Source: Aequorivita sp. HC6-5 (GTDB lineage: Bacteria > Bacteroidota > Bacteroidia > Flavobacteriales > Flavobacteriaceae). From it: DNA of 64,000 nucleotides. Both the position numbers and the translations under genes were made by a program. The stretch lies in NCBI GenBank assembly GCA_905182755.1, contig CAJJCS010000001.1, forward strand, positions 138,945-202,944, given 5' to 3'. Shown in pieces: positions 37,445-47,294 of the stretch (positions are counted from its first letter, which is position 1; each line of letters opens with the position of its first letter). The notes beneath the pieces are model-generated. The model was not told where the DNA came from. It searched no databases and was given only the letters and a program-made list of their open reading frames with translations.

Positions 37445-39550
37445 TTATGAAATATAGTTCCAGATATTTCTATATTTTGCTATTTGCCCGTAGGTGTTTT
37501 TTATAGCACTATTTTTTGGTAATATGAGTGAAGGATCTTTCTCTAAGGTTTGTCTTGCGTAGCTTCTAGCTATTTTCAGTATATGAGTATCTTTTACAAT
37601 ATCTGCAATTCTTAGATTTAATACCCCACTTTGTTGGGTGCCCATAATGTCTCCCGGCCCTCTGAGTTTTAAATCTACCTCTGCAATCTCAAAACCGTCA
37701 CTAGTGCCAGTCATGGTTTCTAAACGTGTTTTTGCATCTGCAGATAATTTATGGCTGGTCATTAAAATACAATAACTCTGCTCGGCGCCACGACCTACGC
37801 GTCCTCTGAGTTGGTGTAGTTGAGAAAGTCCAAAGCGTTCTGCGCTTTCTATGACCATTACAGAGGCGTTTGGGACGTTTACACCAACTTCAATCACCGT
37901 GGTGGCAACCATGATTTGTGTTTCGCCTTTAATAAAACGATTCATTTCAAATTCTTTATCTGCGGGTTTCATCTTACCATGCACAATAGATATTTGATAC
38001 TTTGGTTGCGGAAATTCTCTTGAGATGCTCTCATGGCCGTCCATAAGGTCTTTGTAGTCTAGCACTTCGCTTTCTTGAATAAGAGGGTACACAATATATA
38101 CCTGTCTTCCAAGATCAGTTTGATCTTTTATAAACTTAAACACCTTAAGTCTATTGCTGTCATAGCGGTGCACTGTTTTTATGTCTTTTCTTCCGGGAGG
38201 AAGTTCATCTATAACACTAATATCTAGATCTCCATATACGCTCATTGCCAAGGTTCGAGGAATGGGCGTTGCGGTCATTACAAGTATGTGAGGAGGGTAC
38301 TTGTTTTTATGCCATAATTTGCTTCGTTGAGCTACTCCAAAACGATGCTGTTCATCAATTATTGCGAGCCCTAAATTTTTAAATTTCACCTTATCCTCTA
38401 GTAGGGCATGGGTGCCAATTAAGATGTTTAATTGGCCATTTTCTAGTGATTCATGTATTTCTCTTCTTATTGAAGTTTTAGTTGAACCTGTTAATATTGA
38501 TATACTGATTTTAAGAGGTTTACATAATTCTGATAATCCGGTATAGTGCTGGACTGACAAAATTTCAGTCGGGGCCATTAAACAGGCTTGAAAACCGTTG
38601 TCAATAGCTATTAACATTGATAAAAGCGCTACAATTGTTTTCCCGCTACCTACATCTCCTTGCAATAAGCGGTTCATTTGCGCATTACTACCTAAATCAT
38701 TGCGTATTTCTTTGATAACTCTTTTTTGTGCACCTGTTAAATCAAAGGGAAGATGCTCCTTATAGAAGCTGTTAAAATTGGTTCCAATTGTAGTAAAAGG
38801 ATAGCCTTTAATTTTGCTTTTATGGACTAAGTTTTTTATTAATAATTGTAGTTGTATAAAAAATAATTCTTCAAACTTTAACCGGTATATTGCTTTTGCT
38901 AATTCTTTTCCATTTTCTGGAAAATGAATATTCAGTATTGCTTTACTTTTGGGCATTAATTGTAACTCCTCTAAAATTTCCGGTGAGAGGGTTTCTACGA
39001 ACGATTTTTTAAGCTCCAAAAACAATTGTTCCATAAGGCCACTCACAACTCTATTGGTAATACCACTGTTGCTTAGTTTTTCTGTGGAGGGGTATATTGG
39101 CTGTAGGGCAGAGCGTAACTTGCTTTGGTGTTCTTTTAATGGCTCTAAATCTGGATGAGGCATAGAAAAAGTGCCGTTGTAAAAGTTTGTTTTCCCGAAG
39201 GCTACATAGGTTTCATTGAGTTTTAGATTCTCCTTAATCCATTTATGGCCCCTAAACCAGATAAGCTCCATCATTCCATTGGCATCTTTAAAGGTCGCTA
39301 CCAGGCGTTTACCGCGCTTTTGATCAACAGTTTTTAAATGAGTTATCCTGCCTATAACCTGCACGTCTGCGCTATTGCGTTGCAAATCTTTTATTTTATA
39401 GTACTGAGTTCTATCTAGATACCTGTTTGGAAATAGATTTAATAGGTCTTGAAATGTAAAGATGCCCAACTCTTTTTTTAACAAATCTGCCCTATTAGGC
39501 CCTACGCCTTTAAGATATTCTATGGGTGTTTGTAAAAAGTTAGGATTCAT
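37445..39550 (-). CDS. recG: ATP-dependent DNA helicase RecG
   Basis: A 701-residue protein, normal length. Wedge domain at the N-terminus (TPIEYLKGVGPNRADLLKKEL), helicase motif I LLQGDVGSGKTIVAL, motif II IIDEQHRFGVAQR, motif III TATPIPRTLAMS and motif VI QLRGRVGRGAEQSYC. It remodels stalled replication forks and branched DNA. Its first five codons lie inside the left copy of the 227-bp direct repeat, so the repeat was formed at the recG start. Confidence 0.96.
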   Translation of the reverse strand: MNPNFLQTPIEYLKGVGPNRADLLKKELGIFTFQDLLNLFPNRYLDRTQYYKIKDLQRNSADVQVIGRITHLKTVDQKRGKRLVATFKDANGMMELIWFRGHKWIKENLKLNETYVAFGKTNFYNGTFSMPHPDLEPLKEHQSKLRSALQPIYPSTEKLSNSGITNRVVSGLMEQLFLELKKSFVETLSPEILEELQLMPKSKAILNIHFPENGKELAKAIYRLKFEELFFIQLQLLIKNLVHKSKIKGYPFTTIGTNFNSFYKEHLPFDLTGAQKRVIKEIRNDLGSNAQMNRLLQGDVGSGKTIVALLSMLIAIDNGFQACLMAPTEILSVQHYTGLSELCKPLKISISILTGSTKTSIRREIHESLENGQLNILIGTHALLEDKVKFKNLGLAIIDEQHRFGVAQRSKLWHKNKYPPHILVMTATPIPRTLAMSVYGDLDISVIDELPPGRKDIKTVHRYDSNRLKVFKFIKDQTDLGRQVYIVYPLIQESEVLDYKDLMDGHESISREFPQPKYQISIVHGKMKPADKEFEMNRFIKGETQIMVATTVIEVGVNVPNASVMVIESAERFGLSQLHQLRGRVGRGAEQSYCILMTSHKLSADAKTRLETMTGTSDGFEIAEVDLKLRGPGDIMGTQQSGVLNLRIADIVKDTHILKIARSYARQTLEKDPSLILPKNSAIKNTYGQIAKYRNIWNYIS

Positions 39551-39762
39551 ACAACGAATTTACTTTGTTACTAAGCAATAACCACATGCATGGCCTATTT
39601 TAGAAGAGTTGGTGTATTTCTTTTTTTAGATAGGCTAATGCCTTTTGTGATGGTGTTACTTCTCCCATAAAATGATTTAAAACAGCTTCTCTGAGTTTGT
39701 CTGCAGATTCAATCTTTTCGTTCATTGCCGTTTGTCTTATAATTTGTATGGTTGTATTTTTT
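39536..39762. repeat. Left copy of a 227-bp direct repeat
   Basis: Identical by eye to 40480..40706 (offset 944). It includes the recG start codon, the intergenic segment and the 3' part of the upstream membrane-anchored gene. Between the copies lies a 717-bp segment with a DUF805 gene. Confidence 0.93.
39600..39762 (-). pseudogene. 3' fragment of the membrane-anchored (DUF7935-like) gene
   Basis: A copy of the last 54 codons of the gene at 40544..41065, ending at the same stop, but truncated at its 5' end where the direct repeat ends. No start codon in a sensible context; it is a by-product of the duplication. Confidence 0.85.
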
Positions 39763-39766
39763 TATA

Positions 39767-40139
39767 CTAAACAGTCATTTCTTTTGGATTTGCACCGTGC
39801 TCATTTTCGCCAGGGTTTCCATCAGTTACAAATAACACTAACAACCAAATCCCTCCAATAATTGGAATTAAAGATATTAAAATCATCCATCCACTTTTTC
39901 CTACATCATGAAGTCTTCTAACTGCAACTGCCAAACTAGGAATCATCATAGCTAATACATATAAAAGATAGATAGGGCCATAGCCAATTCCTTCGATAGC
40001 AATACCAAATACATTATCAAAAATCATTGCTAGAATTGAAAAACTCAGTATTGAACAAAACAAACATCCAATATTCTTTTCGTCTTGCACGACCATTAAA
40101 ATCTGCATACTGTTTCAAAACTTTTAAATACCAATTCAT
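39767..40139 (-). CDS. DUF805 family membrane protein, frameshifted
   Basis: Three to four hydrophobic segments and the DUF805 signature [21 protein letters not shown], then [21 protein letters not shown]. The tracked start at 40108 gives a poor N-terminus; the other frame supplies ATG AAT TGG TAT ([30 protein letters not shown]), the usual DUF805 beginning, joining if one base is restored near 40047-40055. About 123 residues. Function unknown; DUF805 genes are often mobile or paralogous. It lies in the 717-bp segment between identical direct repeats. Confidence 0.78.
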
Positions 40140-40479
40140 AATTTTTTATTATTTAGTTTTCCTACTCGTTAGGTTTTTCGGTTGCACCCCGTTTTTTTAA
40201 GTGGGTTCTGGTCTTCACTTTTTAACAATACTAAAATTCAATTTACAAAAAACTCATAAGTTTACATGTAATTTTCATTAAAATTATATGGTAAACAAGG
40301 GTACCCCATAAATTTTAATAACCTGACAGTAAGTAATTAAAGGGTGTTTTCAGCTCTTGAATATGCAAATAGAAAAGGGGCTTTTCAAAAATAAAAAGTG
40401 AAAATACAAGAAGTTTTACTAGCCAATACCGATACTATAAAATTAGTGAGTGAGGTTGCAAGTAGCGCAAATACAGCTC
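40140..40479. other. Noncoding segment upstream of the DUF805 gene, inside the repeat-bounded insert
   Basis: About 340 bp, A+T-rich, with no recognisable gene. A 29-codon plus-strand frame (GTG 40398 to TAG 40487) has no support. A possible hairpin CCTACTCGTTAGG occurs near 40160, but no integron attC partner core is found at proper spacing. Confidence 0.45.
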
Positions 40480-40706
40480 AAAGTTAGGATTCATACAACG
40501 AATTTACTTTGTTACTAAGCAATAACCACATGCATGGCCTATTTTAGAAGAGTTGGTGTATTTCTTTTTTTAGATAGGCTAATGCCTTTTGTGATGGTGT
40601 TACTTCTCCCATAAAATGATTTAAAACAGCTTCTCTGAGTTTGTCTGCAGATTCAATCTTTTCGTTCATTGCCGTTTGTCTTATAATTTGTATGGTTGTA
40701 TTTTTT
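40480..40706. repeat. Right copy of the 227-bp direct repeat
   Basis: Identical by eye to 39536..39762. Here it belongs to the intact upstream gene; the recG start codon copied with it is dead because the frame is not continued. Confidence 0.93.
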
Positions 40707-41065
40707 GTAGTTCTTGTTACGTTCCACATTTCCACAGACACATAAATTTGCTGGCTTAGATTGTGTACAAATTCATCTTCTATGCTTGATACAAGGTCCT
40801 GCTCATACTTGTTTAAATCGTTACCTTTAGGTTTTACACGTATTAAAAGACTATTTGGGTCTATACGCTCCAAAAGTAATGTAAGGCGCTCATAGGCTTG
40901 TAGCCTTAGAGGGAGTGTTTTAGATTGGGTTTCTTTATGTAGTAAAAACCGTCTACGGCCCTCTTCGTTATCTGTATGTGTTTTAAAAAAAAGATAGGCA
41001 ATAACACCTACTATAATAGCAGATAGTAAAGAGGCAAAATAGGGTAGTAGTGCTTGAGATTCCAT
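40544..41065 (-). CDS. Membrane-anchored conserved protein (DUF7935-like), function unknown
   Basis: A 173-residue protein. One N-terminal membrane segment (LLPYFASLLSAIIVGVIAYLFF), then a charged linker and a soluble helical domain with LPLRLQAYERLTLLLERIDPNSLL and VHNLSQQIYVSVEMW. I recall this pattern as a flavobacterial family recently numbered DUF7935, with unknown role. Its last 54 codons are duplicated to the left. ATG start; stands between an M20 amidohydrolase and the DUF805 insert. Confidence 0.7.
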   Translation of the reverse strand: MESQALLPYFASLLSAIIVGVIAYLFFKTHTDNEEGRRRFLLHKETQSKTLPLRLQAYERLTLLLERIDPNSLLIRVKPKGNDLNKYEQDLVSSIEDEFVHNLSQQIYVSVEMWNVTRTTKNTTIQIIRQTAMNEKIESADKLREAVLNHFMGEVTPSQKALAYLKKEIHQLF

Positions 41066-41160
41066 GGTATATATTAATTTTAGTGCTATTTTTTATTTAA
41101 AAAGCAATAGTAAAGATTTTTAACCTTTGGGCAATGGCTTGCTTGTTGGGTTTTATATTG

Positions 41161-42441
41161 TTATTGATTTAAATAATCTAATGCCAGTTGTGTTAATGAT
41201 TTAACACCAAGTAACATTCCAGCGTCATCTATTTGGAAATCTGGGGTGTGATGGGGGTAGGGCATTGTGTTGCCAGGAGTCATGCCTCCCAGAAAAAAGT
41301 AAACTCCCGGTATTTTTTCTTGAAAATAGCTGAAATCTTCACCACCTGTAACGGCTTTCATGCCCAGTACCTTATCTGCACCAGCTACCCTTTTTAAAGT
41401 GCTGATAGCCTTAGTGGTCAGCTCAGGGTCATTGTAGGTAACGATGGTGTTGTTTTGCCAATCTATGGTTGCGTCTCCTCCATAGGCCTTGGCTATATCG
41501 CTGGCCATTTCTGTCATGCGTTTAATAATCATGGTTCTCATATCTGGGTTTAGGGTTCTTACGGTACCTATGAGTTCTGCACTTTCTGGGATAACATTAA
41601 AACGTGTACCACTTGTTATTTTTCCAACAGTAATAACAGCTGGCGCCTCTATAAGATATGCTTCTCTTGAGATGATGGTCTGGAAACCGTCAATAATTTT
41701 AGCCGAAATTAAAATAGGATCAACACCACTCCAAGGGGCAGAACCATGAGATCCTTTTCCTTTTACAGTAACTACAAAACGCTCAACGGCTGCCATAATG
41801 CCTTCGGGCTTTAGAGTTATTGTACCAACGGGTGTTCCGCTATTAATATGTAATCCATAAATAGCATCTACCTTAGGGTTTTCTAACACTCCTTCTTTAA
41901 CCATAAGTTTTGCGCCTCCTTCTTCTCCAGGTGGTGGACCTTCCTCTGCGGGTTGAAAAATAAATTTTATACTACCCTTAATTTTATCTTTATGCTTGCT
42001 TAAAACTTCTGCAACTCCCATTAAAATAGCTATGTGCGTATCATGGCCGCAGGCATGCATTACACCTGTTTTTGTGCCCAAAAAAGTATCTACAACATTA
42101 CTTTTATAGCTAAGATCATTACGCTCTGTAACTGGCAAGCCATCAATGTCTGCTCTTAGGGCAACTACCTTTCCTGGGTTGTTTCCTTTTAAAAGGCCTA
42201 CCACACCAGTTTTTGCAACCCCTGTTTGTACTTCCATACCAAGAGATTTTAAATGGGCAGCGATTTTATCTGCCGTGTTAAATTCACGGTTAGATAACTC
42301 TGGATTTTCATGAAAGTAATGGCGCCAATCAATTACTTGAGATTCTATATCTTCGATGTCATTAAGTATACTTTGGTCTATTTGCGCATAAGTGCTGGCT
42401 CCAGAGAGTAAAAGTAGTAGTATGATAAGTTGTTTTTTCAT
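41161..42441 (-). CDS. Exported M20-family amidohydrolase/peptidase
   Basis: A 426-residue metallohydrolase with signal peptide MKKQLIILLLLLSGASTYAQ. Motifs: HACGHDTHIAILMGV and FQPAEEG (metal ligands and catalytic Glu), GSHGSAPWSGVDP (dimerisation-domain His) and HHTPDFQIDD. This is the IAA-amino-acid hydrolase/N-acyl amidohydrolase (M20D) type, acting in the periplasm or outside the cell. The substrate is probably an N-acyl amino acid. Intact frame. Confidence 0.92.
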   Translation of the reverse strand: MKKQLIILLLLLSGASTYAQIDQSILNDIEDIESQVIDWRHYFHENPELSNREFNTADKIAAHLKSLGMEVQTGVAKTGVVGLLKGNNPGKVVALRADIDGLPVTERNDLSYKSNVVDTFLGTKTGVMHACGHDTHIAILMGVAEVLSKHKDKIKGSIKFIFQPAEEGPPPGEEGGAKLMVKEGVLENPKVDAIYGLHINSGTPVGTITLKPEGIMAAVERFVVTVKGKGSHGSAPWSGVDPILISAKIIDGFQTIISREAYLIEAPAVITVGKITSGTRFNVIPESAELIGTVRTLNPDMRTMIIKRMTEMASDIAKAYGGDATIDWQNNTIVTYNDPELTTKAISTLKRVAGADKVLGMKAVTGGEDFSYFQEKIPGVYFFLGGMTPGNTMPYPHHTPDFQIDDAGMLLGVKSLTQLALDYLNQ

Positions 42442-42644
42442 GACAGTTGTAGATTTAATTTAAATAAATTAAGGCTTAAAGATATTGAAATTTCATAAAT
42501 AATACCCCAGCTTTGTTTGTTTATAAATTCTGAAATATCAGTGGGTTCAATCACTCAGTTTTACGTATTTTCACATGCAGTATATTACTTTATTTTGTCA
42601 CAATTCCGAAACTATTTTGGAATCTTAAAAATTTCAGAAAACCC

Positions 42645-44963
42645 TTGCAAGAATATTTACAACAATTAAACGAAGCTCAGTTAGCGCCTACCATACAAAA
42701 GGATGGCGCTATGATTGTTATTGCCGGAGCTGGCTCAGGTAAAACACGTGTACTTACCTACAGAATTGCCTTTTTAATGTCTAAGGGTGTAGATCCATTT
42801 AATATTTTGGCCCTCACCTTTACCAATAAGGCAGCTCGTGAGATGAAAAAACGAATATCCACTATTGTTGGCCCCAGTGAGGGCAAAAACTTATGGATGG
42901 GAACCTTCCATAGTATTTTTGCTAAGATACTTCGTATGGAAGCCAGTAAGCTTGGTTATCCTTCAAATTTCACCATTTATGATACCCAAGATTCTCAAAG
43001 TGTAATTCGTGCTGTAATTAAAGAAATGCACTTAGATAAAGAGATTTATAAATACAAACAGGTGTATTCTAGAATATCTAGTTATAAAAACAGCCTAGTT
43101 ACTGTAAAGGCTTATTTTAATAACCCTGAGCTAATGGAGGCAGATGCAATGGCCAAAATGCCTCGTTTGGGAGATATATATAAAAGTTACGTGGATAAGT
43201 GTTTTAAAGCCGGCGCCATGGACTTTGATGATTTGTTGTTAAAAACCAATGAACTTTTAACTCGTTTTCCAGAGGTTTTGGCAAAATATCAAAATAGGTT
43301 TAGGTACATATTAGTAGATGAGTACCAAGATACCAACCATAGCCAATATTTAATTGTACGCGCCCTTAGTGACAAGTTTCAAAACATATGTGTAGTTGGT
43401 GATGATGCCCAGAGTATTTATGCCTTTAGAGGTGCTAATATTAATAACATTTTAAATTTTCAGAAAGACTATGATGATGTAAAAACCTATCGTCTTGAGC
43501 AAAATTATAGATCTACCAAGAATATTGTAAATGCTGCCAATAGTATCATTGAAAAAAACAAAACACGACTAGACAAGGTAGTTTGGACCTCTAATGACCA
43601 GGGTCCAAAGATTAAAGTAAATCGTACCATGACAGATGGTGATGAAGGTCGTTTTGTAGCCAGCACTATTTTTGAAACCCAACAAAACTCGGAGCTTAAA
43701 AACGGGGATTTTGCAATTTTATACAGAACCAATGCGCAGTCTCGCGCCATGGAAGACGCCTTGCGTAAAAAAGACATTCCGTATCGTATTTATGGTGGGC
43801 TTAGTTTCTACCAGCGCAAAGAGATTAAAGATGTCTTGTATTACCTGCGCCTGGTGCTTAATCCTAAAGATGAGGAGGCCATAAAGCGTGTTGTTAATTA
43901 TCCAGCAAGAGGTATTGGGCAAACCACCATAGAGCGCCTTATGGTGGCTGCAAATCATTACGACAGGTCTATTTTCGAGGTGATGCAAAACATCAGTAAA
44001 CTAGAGCTTAATATCAATAAAGGGACACAAGCAAAGCTGTTAGACTTTGTTACTATGGTACAAAGTTTTCAAGTTTTAAATAAGACCTACGATGCTTTTC
44101 AGATGGCAGAATACGTGGCGAAAAAAACAGGGATACTAACAGAGCTTAAAAAAGATGGTACTCCAGAGGGTATTGCCCGTATAGAAAACATAGAGGAGCT
44201 ACTCAATGGTATGCGTGATTTTGTTGAAGAGCAAAAAGAATTGGCAGATACCACTGGTTCTTTGTCTGAGTTTATGGAAGACGTTGCCCTTGCTACAGAT
44301 CTTGATAATGACAAAGGAGACGAAGATTGTGTTGCTCTGATGACCATTCATCTAGCCAAAGGGTTGGAGTTTCCTTATGTGTTTATTGTGGGTATGGAGG
44401 AAGAATTATTTCCAAGTGGTATGAGCATGAATACAAGAGCAGAACTAGAGGAGGAGCGAAGGTTGTTTTATGTAGCAGTAACCAGAGCCGAAACCCAGGC
44501 TTATTTAACCTACACCCAGTCTAGATACAGGTGGGGAAAACTAATAGATGCAGAGCCTAGTAGGTTTATAGAAGAAATTGACGCTTCTTATTTGGAATAT
44601 TTAACACCCGTTACAGAGCATCGTTATAAGCCACTTTTGGATGCAGATATATTTGGAGAGGTGGATAAAAGTAAATTACGACTGCGCAAACCAGCAGCTG
44701 GAAGCCCACCAACGGGTCCAAACCAAGAGCAACTTCGAAAACTACGCAGATTAAAGCCCGTGGCTAGTAGCGCAGAGAAAAACTTTGATCCTGCAGCTGC
44801 AAACTTACATATTGGCACAACGGTAGAGCACGTGAGATTTGGAAAAGGAAAAATAACCAAAATTGAAGGGGTTGGTGCAGACACAAAAGCAGAAATTAAT
44901 TTTGAAAATGGTGGCTTAAAAAAGTTGCTGCTCAGATTTGCAAAACTCAGCATTATAGAATAA
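42645..44963 (+). CDS. uvrD: UvrD/PcrA-type superfamily 1A DNA helicase
   Basis: A 772-residue helicase with motif I AGAGSGKTRVLTYRI, Ia LTFTNKAAREM, II VDEYQDTNHSQ, III GDDAQSIYAFRGA, IV YRSTKNIV, V TIHLAKGLEF and VI VAVTRAETQAYL. The C-terminal ~50 residues form a Tudor-like tail (TVEHVRFGKGKITKIEG) that binds RNA polymerase in PcrA. It works in excision and replication repair. The start is TTG (MQEYLQQLNEAQ), with no ATG at hand and the family N-terminus starting there. Confidence 0.94.
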   Translation: MQEYLQQLNEAQLAPTIQKDGAMIVIAGAGSGKTRVLTYRIAFLMSKGVDPFNILALTFTNKAAREMKKRISTIVGPSEGKNLWMGTFHSIFAKILRMEASKLGYPSNFTIYDTQDSQSVIRAVIKEMHLDKEIYKYKQVYSRISSYKNSLVTVKAYFNNPELMEADAMAKMPRLGDIYKSYVDKCFKAGAMDFDDLLLKTNELLTRFPEVLAKYQNRFRYILVDEYQDTNHSQYLIVRALSDKFQNICVVGDDAQSIYAFRGANINNILNFQKDYDDVKTYRLEQNYRSTKNIVNAANSIIEKNKTRLDKVVWTSNDQGPKIKVNRTMTDGDEGRFVASTIFETQQNSELKNGDFAILYRTNAQSRAMEDALRKKDIPYRIYGGLSFYQRKEIKDVLYYLRLVLNPKDEEAIKRVVNYPARGIGQTTIERLMVAANHYDRSIFEVMQNISKLELNINKGTQAKLLDFVTMVQSFQVLNKTYDAFQMAEYVAKKTGILTELKKDGTPEGIARIENIEELLNGMRDFVEEQKELADTTGSLSEFMEDVALATDLDNDKGDEDCVALMTIHLAKGLEFPYVFIVGMEEELFPSGMSMNTRAELEEERRLFYVAVTRAETQAYLTYTQSRYRWGKLIDAEPSRFIEEIDASYLEYLTPVTEHRYKPLLDADIFGEVDKSKLRLRKPAAGSPPTGPNQEQLRKLRRLKPVASSAEKNFDPAAANLHIGTTVEHVRFGKGKITKIEGVGADTKAEINFENGGLKKLLLRFAKLSIIE

Positions 44964-44993
44964 AATGCTACACCTATAAAACACACCGGCACC

Positions 44994-45611
44994 ATGGCAA
45001 CATTTATTAAAATATATGAAGACAATCCAAACCCTCGAGATATTGCCAAGGTTGTACAGATTATAAAAAAAGGTGGTTTGGTAATTTACCCAAGTGATAC
45101 GGTATATGCACTAGGTTGCGATATTACAAACAACCGGGCCTTGGAGCGTATCGCTCAAATTAAAAAAGTAAAACTGGCAAAGGCAAACTTTTCTTTTGTG
45201 TGTAAGGACCTTAGCAACCTCTCAGATTACGTGAAACAAATAGACAACAATACTTTTAAGCTTTTAAAAAGAGCGCTTCCGGGACCTTACACTTTTATAC
45301 TTCCTGGAAATAATAATCTGCCAAGTGTGTTTAAGAAGAAAAAAGAGGTTGGTATACGCGTGCCAGACAATGCCATTGTTCAAGCCATGGTTACTGCCCT
45401 TGGAAACCCTATTGTGTCTACTTCTATCAAAGATGAGGATCAGGTTATAGAATACACCACAGATCCCGAGCTTATTTTTGAAAAATGGAAACACCTTGTT
45501 GATGTGGTTGTAGATGGCGGCTACGGAGGTAATGTTGCTTCAACTGTTATAGACCTTACAGGTGATACCCCTATTTTGGTTCGTCAAGGAAAAGGAAGCT
45601 CATCTCTTTGA
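44994..45611 (+). CDS. L-threonylcarbamoyladenylate synthase-type protein (Sua5/YciO/YrdC)
   Basis: A 205-residue YrdC-fold protein: KKGGLVIYPSDTVYALGCDI, RIAQIKKVKLAKANFSFVC, ALPGPYTFILPG and VGIRVPDN are the ATP, threonine and bicarbonate-handling motifs. The family makes threonylcarbamoyl-AMP for t6A37 of tRNA; the KKVKLAK variant and length are closer to YciO than to minimal TsaC, so the label is cautious. ATG start; 30 bp after uvrD on the same strand. Confidence 0.85.
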   Translation: MATFIKIYEDNPNPRDIAKVVQIIKKGGLVIYPSDTVYALGCDITNNRALERIAQIKKVKLAKANFSFVCKDLSNLSDYVKQIDNNTFKLLKRALPGPYTFILPGNNNLPSVFKKKKEVGIRVPDNAIVQAMVTALGNPIVSTSIKDEDQVIEYTTDPELIFEKWKHLVDVVVDGGYGGNVASTVIDLTGDTPILVRQGKGSSSL

Positions 45612-45623
45612 TTACTTTTTATA

Positions 45624-47259
45624 CTATTGCTTTTCTATTAAACTTGAGTTAATTAAAAAATCTTGCTGTACATCTAAGGTTTTTATTTTCCCATTGTTTT
45701 CTAGGGTTTTCCATGCGCCGGTAGGTTGTATCCAGTTTAAAACTCCGTTTATTTTAACTTGTACAGGCATATCAAAGCCCTTTATTATATCTATATATCT
45801 GTATCTAAGCTGGTTTTCTTGGAGGGTATACTGCAAGTTAGGAATCATTGTGGTGCGCAAGTATTGCTCCCAGAACTGGGTTAAATGTATCCCGCTTTTT
45901 TCTGAAATATATGTTTCAACTTGATGGCTTGTGACCGTTTGGTGGTAAAAATCTTTATTGAGTCCTTGCAGTATAGCACGCCATTTTTGATCATCTGCTA
46001 TGAGTTGCCTTAGGGTATGTAAAATGTTAGCTCCTTTGTAATACATATCATTGCTGCCACGATTGTTTCTGTTGTAGGTGCCAATGAGGGGCGTGTCGTT
46101 TTGTATGCTTCTTTTGGTTCCAATAACGTACTCACTAGCTGCTTTTTCACCGAAATGATAGTTGAGGTATAGATTTTCTGAATAGGCTGTAAATCCTTCA
46201 TGAATCCACATATCTGCAACATCTTTGTTGGTGATATTGTTTGCAAACCACTCGTGGCCTGCTTCATGGATAATAATAAAATCAAATTCAAGGCCCCAAC
46301 CAGTTCCAGAGAGATCTCTGCCTAGGTATCCATTTTTATATTTATTACCATAGGTAACGCTACTTTGATGTTCCATTCCTAAATAAGGAGCCTCTACAAG
46401 CTTAAAGCTGTCTTCATAAAAAGGGTAGGGGCCAAACCAGTACTTCAAAGGCCTCTAGCATTAAAGGAGCCTGTTTAAACTGCTCCTTGGCTATCTCTAG
46501 GTTATCTCTTAAAACCCAATAACTCAAATCTAGTTTTCCGTTAAGGCCATTGTATGTTTCAGAAAAATTAACGTAATCTCCTACGTTTATATTCACACCA
46601 TAACTATTAATAGGATTTACTACCTGCCAGTGCCAGGTTTTTGTGTCTATATTTTCTATTTCTTCTATGAGTCTTCCATTTCCAACGCCCACGAGGTCTT
46701 TAGGGGTTGTAATAAATAAATCAACACCTTTATCTGGCTCATCTTTCGGGTGATCCTTAACGGGCCACCATACACTGGCGCCAATACCTTGGTTTGCACT
46801 TGCTATAAAATCAATGCCGTTACTATCTTTACTCCAAACAAGACCTCCGTCCCAGGGTGCGTTAAGCGCCACAGTGGGAGCTCCAGAGAACTCAATCACT
46901 AATTTGTTTTGTGACCCAACTATTTGGGGTTCTGGTAGCTTTAGAAAGTGTGCGCTTCCATTTCTTTGTACTGCCACTTTTTTTCCATTTTGAGTTACAA
47001 GATCCATCTTCATGGGCTTTTGCAAATCTATTTGCATTGTGCTATTTGGGCTTAAAACTGTATAGGTAATAGTATTGGTGCCAGACAAGGATTTTGTTTG
47101 AGCAAATACATCTACCTCTATTGAATAGTGTTGCAAATCCCACCAGGCTCTTTGAGGAGTTATAGATCCTCTAAGCTCATCTGCTAGAGTAAACTTTTCT
47201 TGCGCTATGGCGGTTACACCATAACTCAACACTATAAAAATAAACAGGAGTTTTTTCAT
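45624..47259 (-). CDS. M1 family metallopeptidase (aminopeptidase), frameshifted
   Basis: Two tracked ORFs form one protein of about 545 residues. Signal peptide MKKLLFIFIVLSYGVTAIAQ, then the N-terminal saddle domain (ITPQRAWWDLQHYSIEVDV). The frame breaks at 46441-46446 (one extra G): LEAFE joins YWFGPYPFYEDSF. The catalytic domain follows with IIIHEAGHEWFANNI (HExxH) and the third ligand in WIHEGFTAYSE, the spacing of M1 enzymes. It trims N-terminal residues from peptides in the periplasm. Length fits the short bacterial M1 group. Confidence 0.88.
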
Positions 47260-47294
47260 AAAATATATTTTAGTTTAAAAATAAGTAAACAAGC

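Noticed and set aside
40150-40180. GTTAGGT/ACCTAAC resembling an integron attC core near the DUF805 gene
   Set aside because: No partner core at attC spacing and no integrase; the cassette is bounded by long direct repeats instead.
40398-40487. 29-codon plus-strand ORF in the DUF805 insert
   Set aside because: Too short, no promoter, runs into the repeat boundary by chance.
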